Source of the DNA: Chrysaora quinquecirrha
Taxonomy: Eukaryota; Cnidaria; Scyphozoa; Semaeostomeae; Pelagiidae
Assembly: GCA_014526335.1 (NCBI GenBank)
Contig: JACTAT010000015.1
Span: forward strand, 150,156-214,155
Reading direction: 5' to 3'
Length of the DNA: 64,000 bases
Shown here: positions 21,283-32,203 of the stretch, one piece after another
How positions within the stretch are numbered: position 1 is the stretch's first letter
How the letters are laid out: every line of letters begins with the position of its first letter
Notes under the pieces: generated by a model
The model's database searches: none
The model's input: the letters and a program-made list of their open reading frames with translations, nothing else
What the model was told of the DNA's origin: nothing
Translations under genes and position numbers: made by a program

Positions 21283-24200
21283 CTATCTACAACAAGAACA
21301 CTTCTTCTTTTGGATGCGTCGACTGCGAGATGAATAAGTTGTTTTGATTACAGAATGCGAATGGTCATGTGATGTGGATGTGGTCTTTAACTCTGAATCA
21401 CCAGTTAAACTGTTATCAGATTGATCACTGTTTGTACATGTATCGTCCGATAATGTCCGTTTCCTTTGCACTCGAAGTTTCAGTCCGCTACCATGTGAAG
21501 TGATACTATAAACACACAAACGACTATCCTCAGTAGTGTCCGATGTATGGTGATCAGTGGTCGGAATCTCCAACAAATCGGGCTGGTTTTTAATCGTTTT
21601 TTCTCGAATAACCTTGACTTTCGATGGCTTGCGATGTTTGGTTATTTTCACTTGAGGTTTCACTGGCTTTATCCTCTCAATCAATAACAAATCAAGATAG
21701 GGCAGCGTTCTTAAAAACGGCATTTTCTCCACCAATGCGTCTTTCTTGCGTCGTTTTCTTGGTATTTCATGACAATCAAAGTTACCATTATAGTCACCAA
21801 GATCCCTGTTGTTCCAAACCTCGCTTCCGAACGATGTGGCGTCAATTTTGCTCATGTTCAGATTCTGCCTCGAATCCAAATGGATTGGGTTCAGGTACTT
21901 GTGTTCGCTTATTACACGTTCAAGTTTTACGAAAATGTTATCTTCAATCTCGAATGGCTTACATGGTGCAGGAGATGGTACGAACACGTTGTCTGTCCAA
22001 GAATCTAGCAAAAAGAACATCTGGTATAAAAACTGGACTATCTTTCAGAAAAAGTTGGGTTTGCGAGCTATATCTAGGTAGTATCTCTTTTCGCTATACC
22101 ACAATCAATTCAAAAAGGCATATACACAGGACTGATATTATGAAGAGAACATGCTAATAGCTACTAATTTGCTGACCTCAGGATATAGGACAGCAAAGCT
22201 GAAGATGGGCCTACAGAAAACGATCTACCAATACACCATTCCCAGATCAATGTAGAGCGTGTGTGTTGGCGCCCGTGAGAAAACAAGCGCCAAAATCTAT
22301 GCATCCTAGCAGGCTATAGAACAGATTATAATAAAATAGGCGAACCACATTGCTCATCGCCTAGTGATGAAAGGAGACGGAGCTCTCCCGATTCTGCAAT
22401 GTTGTCGCTAGACTTATTAGACGAGCCGTACCATCTGCAAACAACAACAAACAAAACAATTACCCGAACAATCCCAACAACAGGTTGCTGATTGCTTCGT
22501 AGTAGAAAGGCACTTAATAGTCCTTCATAGTAGAAAGCATTTAAATTCTTTTTGGAAAACAATGGTAAGAATGGAAATATCACTTTGCGATATTGTCAGT
22601 CCTTGGGTCATCAGGAAAGCTGTCTGATAAATTACATATTCCTGTCAAGATACTATCATGTATCTAACACTGTGCCACAGAAAGCCTTGATACGTGCGAA
22701 TTTTCTCTCTTTGTTTGATGTATCTGGATTTTCCCGTAAACATCTGTTATTACTAAACTCCTTAAATGCAAATTAGGTTGCCCCTTTGTTGTGGCCCATT
22801 GTTCGATTACACAACAAAGGCTCTTTCCCTGGGCCACCTAGAAACCTGGTTCTTTTTAGATCGACGCCCTTTCTGCCCAGGTAGTGCATGCCGTATTTTT
22901 CTAAATGATTTGAGAAGCGCAAGTTGATGAAAACTTCGATTTTATCTCGAGTTCAACAAGTTTTGGTTTTGATTGCGGCCATCTATTATGTTTCTTTCAC
23001 TATACGTACATTGAATCTTTTGTGTGCAACTCTCAGGGGTTTATTCAATGACTTGTGGCTTCAAAAGCCTGGTTTCCATACAGAATCTTAACTGTCGTGC
23101 GACTATCGCACAATCGTGAGACGTGAGAATATCTTTTCGTACGATTATCGCACGACCATAAATACAAATGGTGACATTTTGGTCGTAAAAGAGCCTCCAC
23201 GATTACATTACTACGACTTAGTTGTCATGTAGTCTTTCTTACAAGATATTTTGAGATATTAAAATGAAACACGCTTTCCAGACAATGGATACCTTTCCCA
23301 ACGGTATATTTATTGGAAGCGTGCGATTGTGTCTTATCTCTCAACTTCACGCTCAAATACAATACTACATTACTGTTGTGAACAAAAAAGGCTTTTCCCA
23401 CTCCAGCGATGTCATAGCTTTTTATGTCAACAAAAGTCCCAAGACGAAAGTAGAATTTTAATAGTTAAGAATGAAAATTCACAGAACATGAGAGTTTCTG
23501 GTGATTTTTCAAGGATTTTCTGCCACTTAATAGATGATTCCAGGTGAATTGGACATTTCAGGGTGGTTTTGGGTGCTTTTCATCAAGTTATGGTTCGTTT
23601 TGGGTGCTTTTGGCTGGTTGTGGGCAATTTTGGGTTGTTTCGCGTTTTTGGTAAGTACGTTTTCACGTTTTCAGGGTCAAAGGACGTTAAAGGACACTAG
23701 GAGACTGTAATTCATTTTGGAATCTTACTCATATTCTTTCCATTTTCAAGAAGAGTTGTTGCTTTGATTATTTCCATAAATCGCCACATTAAACTTTGTG
23801 TTTTACTGTTTCAATGCATATGAAACACTACTAAGAAGCCATAGATTTTACGGGTTTCAAGTTGAATGTTCCTTTGAAAATTCAGAGCACAAACACACAA
23901 AATGAAAATCGTTTTGATACAGTGAGATATATATTGTTCATGGCGGACATTTAAAATTAAAGTCTGCGATGAGATACAGATAGGATTGTCGAATTTACGC
24001 TGCAGTAATACTACTTATTTTGCGTCTTAAGTTGGCACAAAAGCGTTTGGAATATTCTAAGTAGATCTGGCAACTTGGTGGCAAAAAATTTCATTAAGCA
24101 TTTACCATCGAACTGTTTGACTTTTATTTAGGCTGTTAATAATAGGATTTTCGAGTGCAGACAGGGCATAGAAACGTTGCATTAGAATTCAAGTGGATGG

Positions 24201-27200
24201 AACACAGTCAGAGATACCCTTAACCTCCGTGACTCACTGGCTCACTACCCCACCCAAAGCTTTGTTTTATAAAACATGGCTTATATTTGACCTTCAGCTT
24301 TCATATTTTAATGATGATGATGATGATGATGAATTTGATGACATCAAGATAATGATGATTGTGATGATGATGATGATGTTGATTATTATTATTATGATTT
24401 TGATGGCATGATTATGATTATGATGATGATGATGATTATGAAGATGGTAACGATCATTATGAGGATGATTCTAATGGTGAATATAATGTTATAGTTAATG
24501 ATGGCGATAATGATAATTTTGACGGTGATAATAATTGTGGTGATGATAATGATGATAATGTTCTTCTTTTGTCCACAGTTTAATACCCTTTTATCAATTC
24601 TCTTATATGTTTACCATAAGAAGTAGACTAGCTTTTTACCTTGACACCCGCGATGCGGGTGTGTTTTTACCTTGACACCCGCGATGCGGGTGAATATAAG
24701 TACCAGTTTAGCCTTGGAAAGACAAGATACCACTCAGCTACCTTTTAACTTGCTGCCTTTTAACTTGCAGCCTTCTGAACTTTCGCTAGAGTCCGGGAGG
24801 TTAGCTCCCATTGCATCCCACAACCTCCCGGACTCTAGCGAAAGTTCAGAAGGCTGCAAGTTAAAAGGCAGCAAGTTAAAAGGTAGCTGAGTGGTATCTT
24901 GTCTTTCCAAGGCTAAACTGGTACTTATATTCACCCGCATCGCGGGTGTCAAGGTAAAAACACACCCGCATCGCGGGTGTCAAGGTAAAATCATAAGCTA
25001 AAGAAGAAGCTTTGCTAGTACAAGAGCTGCAACAACGTAGACTGCGTAGCAGAACACCTGGTGAAGGTCCACAAAAGAACAACAGTTTAGACTGCGTCAA
25101 GGAAATGCATTTTAAAGAAGATTACAAATACAAGAAGATATTGAGACAAATCGGAAATACAAAACCAGCTATATGACGCACTATCAGCAAATTCTTTCAA
25201 ACGAAGGAAAGGGAGAGGCGCTAACAGATAACAGGATAGGGGATCAGAGACATAGATAGATAAAGAATAGATGATTGAATTGTTTGGGATTTGAATAAAC
25301 TGGAATGTTTTAGGACAAGAGAAATGAAATTATCATTGATTGAAAACGGCAGGTGTAATCTAAAAGAATTGAAGTAGCATGTAGTGCTTTTAGAAACTAT
25401 TGAGAAACTATCATCAAGTGAACAAAGCAATAAGTTCTTGTCTTTTTTAGGAACTCTATGGTTGCTTTCAGGAAAAGATAAATGAATACATGAGGTAGCA
25501 AACGTGAACGAAAGATGCCTGGTTAGAGAACGAAAGGTGATCTGACGTTGAAATTAGTTCATGACGTCATGGGCTGATTGAGGTCAAGGCAGTAGTCATG
25601 GTTAACGCCAAATCTAGACTTACTACATGAGTCCTAGTTATCGCTATTGAATTGAATTGCTGGACGCTCAAACTAACTGAAGCGAACAACAACAACATCA
25701 ATTCAATTCAATGAGAGCGAAAGTTAGGGACTTGGGAAGCAAGTCTACGCCACATCCAGCTCGTAATTAAATGAAAACAGTATGTAAATGGGGTTACCGA
25801 CTTGGCTGCGTATTTAATGGTCCGGGACTCTTTGTCCCTATGATTGTCTTTGTCCATATAATGTGCCAATATAATGGGTGACTTCGATTTGTGTCTCTTT
25901 CCTTTCTCGATGGCTGCTCTGTTTTAACTAGGACTCATATCTAGATCAAAAGCCTCAGTAGCAGTAAGGTAGAGGAAAATTAAATGATTTTGCAGTATTG
26001 TCTCGACTGCAGGTAAGAATGATTTCAACAACCGCCCAATCCTCAAATGCCATACTCGTTTCGCTTTCAGCTGAGCTCATCAGTGACACGTAAGAGAATC
26101 TAACTAGGGTCTATTGTGTGAGAGGCAGAAGTTCAGGTATAAGAGTATATTAAATTTGAAAACAAAACTCACCATTTTCAGTCTTAGCTTTTCTTGACAG
26201 TCTTTTATCCGTTTCACGTAAAGTATATTTCTTTTCTTCCGTGTCTTTTTCTTCTTTATTTTCATTACTACATTCTTTATTGGTATTACTTTCTAATTGA
26301 GGTGAAGGCTCCTTCTCCTCTTCTGAAAAGGTAAAGAGCCTTCATAGCACCGAAAGAGGCCTCCATCAGAGAAATACAGGTCTCAACCAAGGAGATACAG
26401 GCCTTCACCAGGAAGATACCGCCTTCCGCCAAGGAGATACATCAATCGTTTGTGTATAAACATGAGATCAACTTGATCTAGTGATTTGCCAAACCAAAGT
26501 TTGTCCTATAAGTTTCTGTCTCTAAATGTCTCCAAATATCATGTACAAAACCCCAACCTTTATCTCTACATTGACCCTTGAGCTCTTTAGCTCAGTGGAA
26601 ACGTCATTGGATCTCCGAGCATGCAACCCAGATTCGATTCGACTACGACTACCATCTATTGCGATATGCCACACGTGGAAAAATCAAACCCTTGAACAAG
26701 AGGTGTACAGCGCAGTGCTATTTGATGTTAAGCTTTATGAGTCTTCTTTGGACCCTTATTAGATATTTCATCTTAGTAAAACCTAGAAACTAATCAGTAT
26801 AACCAAAAAGATGTTAGTTGACAAACTTTGAAAAATTTTATATTGCAGTACTCATTTATTGGAAATTCAAGACGAATTTCTTTATTCAGAATCCATACTG
26901 GTTGCAGTAACAGCCTGTTTGTTAACAGTTTGATGAACCATCATCTGAACCTCACATAACAACCATGTGTGTTAAACCGCCTGAATGCCTTCCTAATAGA
27001 CTTCAAAGCTGCTCAGGTAATCGGAAAGAATTTGGAAACTAAACACACTTACCTTTCACAAGTGACACACTCGCATAATGAGTTACCATCTCCAAAGAAA
27101 TTTTCACCATAAAAACAAGTGATTTCTTCCCCAGCTTTGATTCTTTTCAAAACTTTGACACATGCTCTATCACGTCCAGTTGAAATGAACTGAAAATAAA

Positions 27201-30200
27201 GAGTAAATGAATTCAGATACAAATATCAAGTGACTGTCAATACACTGAAAAAATATTGGACAATAAGTTAAATACTTGTTATGAATGGCAAACGATATGA
27301 TAGATTTTTCCGCAATAGATGTGGTTTGAACCTGGACTGCATGACCAGAAAGCTAACAATGTTTCCACTGAGCTATAGAGTTCAAGAAATTCGCTGAGTA
27401 ACTCTCCAACTCATACAGCCAAAGGCTCTTCTCCTGCTTGACTGAGAATGCAAAAAATTTTGTGTCAAACAATGGCCTACAAATCAGGCAGCCCCCTAGA
27501 GTTGATCTCCACCTACCTCGACATTGTAGGATGCAAATGAGCAGCAATAACACTAGAGTANNNNNNNNNNNNNNNNNNNNNNNNNNNNNNNNNNNNNNNN
27601 NNNNNNNNNNNNNNNNNNNNNNNNNNNNNNNNNNNNNNNNNNNNNNNNNNNNNNNNNNNNNNNNNNNNNNNNNNNNNNNNNNNNNNNNNNNNNNNNNNNN
27701 NNNNNNNNNNNNNNNNNNNNNNNNNNNNNNNNNNNNNNNNNNNNNNNNNNNNNNNNNNNNNNNNNNNNNNNNNNNNNNNNNNNNNNNNNNNNNNNNNNNN
27801 NNNNNNNNNNNNNNNNNNNNNNNNNNNNNNNNNNNNNNNNNNNNNNNNNNNNNNNNNNNNNNNNNNNNNNNNNNNNNNNNNNNNNNNNNNNNNNNNNNNN
27901 NNNNNNNNNNNNNNNNNNNNNNNNNNNNNNNNNNNNNNNNNNNNNNNNNNNNNNNNNNNNNNNNNNNNNNNNNNNNNNNNNNNNNNNNNNNNNNNNNNNN
28001 NNNNNNNNNNNNNNNNNNNNNNNNNNNNNNNNNNNNNNNNNNNNNNNNNNNNNNNNNNNNNNNNNNNNNNNNNNNNNNNNNNNNNNNNNNNNNNNNNNNN
28101 NNNNNNNNNNNNNNNNNNNNNNNNNNNNNNNNNNNNNNNNNNNNNNNNNNNNNNNNNNNNNNNNNNNNNNNNNNNNNNNNNNNNNNNNNNNNNNNNNNNN
28201 NNNNNNNNNNNNNNNNNNNNNNNNNNNNNNNNNNNNNNNNNNNNNNNNNNNNNNNNNNNNNNNNNNNNNNNNNNNNNNNNNNNNNNNNNNNNNNNNNNNN
28301 NNNNNNNNNNNNNNNNCATAAATCAGCCTGCCAACCAGTGAGCAAACTCGTTCATAACTAAAACATTTTGGGTACCTCATACAAGAAACAAACCATGCAT
28401 TATCAAACACAAGAGATATTTGAATGGGCATTGAGATTTTGCACCTAGGCTAAGTTTTATATCCTTTATACAATTTTAGCATCAAATGCTCCAAATCTTG
28501 GAATTTTGTTAGAGGTGTTTTTTTGCCCATAAAACTTGATTATAAAACAAATAATAGAGCAGAGCAGCATATGAAAAAAGACAATTGATCTCTCACCATT
28601 CTTTTGTTACAATAACTTTTGCTCCACACTTCTCACTTGAATAACGATTGCATGGAACTATGACAAAACCAGCTTTGGGTGCAAATATTCTGACATATCT
28701 TAGAACCTGTAAAAAATTATTTCATTACAAGTTGTTAAGGACTATCATTCACGCTGCTAATATCAGACTTCGAAATGCAAATGGTAGTCAATGAAGTCTT
28801 ACTTGGTATTTTGTTTACTTAATAAAACATCAAAGCTTTAGCAGGCACCCCTTCCAAAATAAACATCTCAGCAACAAAAAGAGGGTTAGTGAGGCACAGG
28901 GCACAAAACCCCAAAGGGGAGCATTGGGCACATAACCCCTATGAGTGGTCAGTTGAAAATTTTTATTTAAGATCAGTCTTAAAAGTATAGAGCTTTTGCC
29001 TGGATCTCCATTAAGTGACATGAAGCTTCAAAATGACAGGTGCAGGTATTACGGAAAACTGCATCAAAGCACTTGCACTTGACTTTCCGATAAACAGGGA
29101 TGTGCTGCCAGAAAAGTGCTTAAGTCACCCTGTCCTGAAGTTTCTAAAATGATTCCCTGTACAGGACTTTTTTTCAAATAATGATTCGGAAAACTAATGG
29201 AAAAGGTTTCTGATGATGCTAGAATGAACCCTGCTTTGTCTTGAAAGGGAATTTCATCAAACCAGACAGCAGAGTGTGGCCAGACTGCATTTTTTGTTGT
29301 GCGTGGAGAATACATTCCCCGTGCAATTTCATTCAAAACAATAGGGCCTATTGTTTTCCTATTGTTCTCATTTGTGCAGTCCTCTGTGCAAAAAACAAAG
29401 AATGCAGTCTGGGAGTGTGGCACTAGCACACCCAAAATTAACAATAGAACAATAGGATAGAACAATAGAAAATAGCACTTGCACACCCGAGATCTTGTTG
29501 AAAACCACCATACTCTGCAAACTGGTCATCAGAAATGCAAATTTGGCTAGGCCTATTCATATTATCTGAATTACACAACATCAATCTGTTGCAGAGGCAA
29601 ACCAAGAAAAGCAAGACCCTGTCACCCAGTCAGCAGAAGAAAAGTGATACCTGGTCCTGGAGTTGAAAATCTGAAAACGATACCCTGTTCCGCAGCACAT
29701 CCCTGTATGTCAAAACATATGAGAATCTCCCCAGGAAGCACTTGATGGTCATTATTCTTTGCAAGGTGTTTTAAGACTAATATTTAAAAGATCAAGATTT
29801 TTAATAATTAATTACTTTTGTCCATTTTTAATTTTTAAAAGTAGCTAGCAGGTTGTGGCAGCAATATTTTGATTTTTTTGGAATTGTTTTTATTTCTCTC
29901 ACAAAAATATTCAGGCGAGGCAGCAAAATATTTCCCTGTTGCGTTTGCGTTCCGGAAACGAAAATTCAAATAATAAACGAAATCTGATTGGTTGGTAGAC
30001 AATACAAAACAAAAACAATGAACAATCAAATTTAGGCCGTTTCTTACGTGTTCACGAAGAAAGTTACAGTAGCTGGCATCTTTGCTTGCTTTGTAACGCA
30101 ACCACACATCCCCAACATTGCAAAAAATACGATCCAATGTTGCATCTTCATCACCATGCTTTCTGTAACTTGCAAGTATGTTAAAGATCTCCTCAAATTC

Positions 30201-30425
30201 AGCTTTTTTGGTCGTCGGTGACAATTTCATTTTGTGTGTTGTGAAACCCAACATCGTATCAAGCAAGATGGCGCTTGCAAAATCGTCGACATCCGCCAGC
30301 TGTTTTGCAAAACATTCGGGTTGTGGGCTTGATTTTCGTATTTCATTTTCAGCAACCATAACTTTAAACTTTTTGCTATCTCCTACATCTAATGAAGGGT
30401 ATATTCTGATGGAAATTTTTAACAT
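21283..30425 (-). CDS. KMT5B: KMT5B/KMT5C (SUV4-20H) histone H4K20 methyltransferase, with assembly gap
   Basis: Nuclear enzyme writing H4K20me2/me3. Recognised exons: 30425-30048 ([17 protein letters not shown], ending NFLREH); 28706-28597 ([25 protein letters not shown]); an exon or exons lost in the N gap that should hold the SET core with the NHDC-type motif; 27189-27053 ([30 protein letters not shown], post-[11 protein letters not shown]); 26322-26173 (ending [18 protein letters not shown]); and 22004-21283, a 239-residue basic tail to TAG ending [18 protein letters not shown] after the post-SET is diagnostic of SUV4-20. The 27053 donor (phase 2) and 26322 acceptor (phase 1) do not match, so a short exon between them is missing from my model. 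Vertebrates have two paralogues; this single copy is orthologous to both or either. Introns carry a foldback, SINEs and microsatellites. Confidence 0.93.
24309..24560. repeat. GAT microsatellite
   Basis: Runs of gatgatgat and attattatt with interruptions, just left of the 357-bp foldback. Within the last KMT5B intron. Confidence 0.9.
24634..24990. repeat. 357-bp foldback with perfect 169-base arms
   Basis: Arms 24634-24802 and 24822-24990 are exact reverse complements as far as I can read, around a 19-base loop (agctcccattgcatcccac). Outer ends are ttttaccttgac / gtcaaggtaaaa. Each arm carries two copies of the small hairpin cacccgcgatgcgggtg and a tandem of 'ccttttaacttgc'. The flanks outside do not pair. 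Both strands show nearly identical open frames, which is a consequence of the palindrome. It could be a foldback transposon, a source of long hairpin RNA if transcribed with KMT5B, or an assembly artefact. Confidence 0.9.
25610..25725. repeat. Dispersed repeat, 'TTATCGCTATTGAATTGAATTG' type
   Basis: Contains tgagtcctagttatcgctat and gaattgctggacgctcaaac. The same words occur at 57225-57385, 58620-58710, 48105-48250 and 44640-44720. Probably the body of the tRNA-headed SINE best seen at 57225. Confidence 0.5.
26575..26680 (+). repeat. tRNA-derived SINE fragment
   Basis: ctctttagctcagtggaaac resembles a pol III A box, and cagattcgattcgact a B box. The tail 'accatctattgcg' is shared with the inverted copy at 27305-27376. 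The tRNA cloverleaf does not close, so I call a SINE, not a tRNA. In a KMT5B intron. Confidence 0.5.
27305..27376 (-). repeat. tRNA-derived SINE fragment, inverted copy
   Basis: On the - strand: ctctatagctcagtggaaac (A box), then ccaggttcaaaccacat (B box), then ctattgcgg. Same family as 26575-26680. It lies 185 bases from the assembly gap. Confidence 0.5.
27561..28316. other. Assembly gap (756 N)
   Basis: A run of unspecified bases. It falls between KMT5B exons encoding VTKEW and FISTGRD, so it must hide the exon(s) for the SET core. Open frames spanning it are meaningless. Confidence 1.
29250..29520. repeat. Dispersed repeat 'AACAATAGGAYAG', copy 2
   Basis: Shares several words with 8430-8665. 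Internally 'ccagactgcatt' and 'aatgcagtctgg', and 'acaatagggcc' and 'gcctattgt', form inverted pairs, so this looks like a MITE. In KMT5B intron 1. Confidence 0.6.
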
Positions 30426-30513
30426 TTATCGCGACTTTCAACGCCCAAGTTGGAAATATTTCAAATCTTCAATCGCCGACGGTTATGAAATTTGGATACA
30501 GCTGGGTGATTAT

Positions 30514-30537
30514 CACGTGATCAATTAATTCCACGTG
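30514..30537. promoter_or_regulatory. Paired CACGTG E-boxes upstream of KMT5B
   Basis: CACGTG occurs at 30514-30519 and 30532-30537, about 90 bases upstream of the KMT5B ATG, spaced by an AT-rich 12-mer. These are binding words for bHLH-ZIP factors such as MYC/USF. Function is inferred from position only. Confidence 0.4.
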
Positions 30538-30589
30538 TCTCGCAGAAATCCGTGCACGCGAAAAAACGCGTGGCATATGAATCAAACAT

Positions 30590-31135
30590 TGTCAAAGTCA
30601 ACAATTTCAATTTCAAACATTGTTTGTCAAACATTTGACACTTGCCTATCAAGCAAAGCGTTTGATCTTTTGGTCAACCATCAGACATCTCTTCTCAAAT
30701 ATTTTGGCTTCCAATAAACAAAAATGTTCTTTAACTATTTAAAAAAACTCTACAACAAAGTTAGCTTGTTTTGGCTTGCCAATCAATGTTTTGTGACGTG
30801 GCAAAACGGTCAAACATTGATTGAAAAGCAAATCTAAATGTTTCACCAACAATGTTTGATCGAGGCCAAACTGAAATTCAAATCAAACTGGCAAAACGAT
30901 CAAACATTGTTGAACATTTGAAGCTTGTTTTTCGAGCAAAATGTTTGCAACAAATTGTTTGGCCACGTCGCAAAACATTGCTCGTCAATCATTCTTCATT
31001 TGTTATTTTCGAAAACACTGCTTAGCGATTCTGCTTATCAAACAGTGTTTTACTTTACGCGTAGCCAAATGGGCAAACATTGCTTATAAAGAAAACATCA
31101 AATGTTTGATCAACAATGTTTGATCGTTTTGCCAG
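30590..31135. mobile_element. 'CAAACATTG' dispersed element, longest copy
   Basis: Dense in caaacattgtttg and variants, with gtttggccacgtcgcaaaac and ending tttgatcgttttgccagg. Copies or fragments lie at 32640-33000, 35035-35240, 47065-47190 and 63085-63155. Where complete, ends resemble inverted repeats (ggcccyg-ccaaac / gtttgg-cagggcc), pointing to a non-autonomous DNA transposon. Confidence 0.7.
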
Positions 31136-32203
31136 GATCTGTAAACTCTCATCTCTTCTACAAACACGCTTCCTTATCATGAAATACTCGATGAACTGTT
31201 TCTCTCTCGCTTATTCTTTTTCTTTAGGCAATCAATACTTTAAACCTGTTTTTGATTTCTAATTATCATGTTTAAAACTCAAAATATTCCTTCCAAGTTA
31301 ATTTGTTTGTTTTAATATTGTTTTCATATAATTTCAGAAGTCAAAAGCCTTTCAGACTCGAAATTCGCATCCTCTTTATTCATATAAATGCAGAACAGAC
31401 AAAAAATAAAATTCTCGAGTATAAACTTTCCGAATTTCATCCATGCTTAACTTTCAACTTAATTTATAATTCTGCATACCAACTTTACAATTCACTTGGA
31501 ATATATACAGTCAACATATCATAGAAACAAATTTCTGAATCATTGAACGACATAGCAAATAGTTATATACATCGAATTATATATTCAAGATAAAGAACTT
31601 CAAAGAAGGAAACATGGTACACGATATAAAACATTTTTCGAGCTAAACTTGAAATATTGAGAGTAGCCATTTCGTTTTTGCTAGCCATGCTCTAGACTTA
31701 TTACCTTCCTCCCACTCTTTCGGAAACAGCTTCTAACAACTACAACAACATACAGCTGTTTCCTCAGAGTGGAGCAGGGTGGTGGAGTGGGGTGGTGGAG
31801 TGTGAGGGAGCGTAGACTACGATGAATGTAATAAGTCTAACCATGCTCTTCGATGGATAGAAGGGCCTCGAAATTTACTTTTTACACAACTGACAACTTC
31901 AGTTTTAAAATTTTTCAGGGAGAACGTGTCCCACATTCTTAATATACAACATGCAAATCAGTGAATAATTCCTTTTTAACATTACAATACTTTGTTATAT
32001 AATACATATAGCTACCTTATCTGACTTAAAGTTTAATACAACCCCAGGTACACATTGTTTAATACGTAACTGGACAAAAAACAACTAGGGCCGGGATCAA
32101 AATATATCAAGCGACTTAATGGCCCAGCGAGGAGTATTTTGAGGGCTAGCCCTAAGTCAAGTTGCTTATCAAACAAAAGAGTTTAATTCTACTTAACAAT
32201 AAT
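31136..32203. other. Intergenic region KMT5B to unrecognised gene
   Basis: No gene seen. AT-rich; a GGTGGAGTGGGGTGGTGGAG run near 31780. The 3' UTR of the gene at 32204 (- strand) should extend into it. Confidence 0.5.

Noticed and set aside
22326..22436. Possible exon (acceptor tttgcag, then [14 protein letters not shown])
   Set aside because: No good donor, ends in a stop, and the KMT5B exon at 26322-26173 already joins 22004 in phase without it.
24672..24952. Two open frames with near-identical 72-residue products on opposite strands
   Set aside because: They are an automatic consequence of the perfect palindrome, not genes.
27353..28431. Long open frames of about 270-330 codons
   Set aside because: They consist mostly of unspecified bases in the assembly gap.
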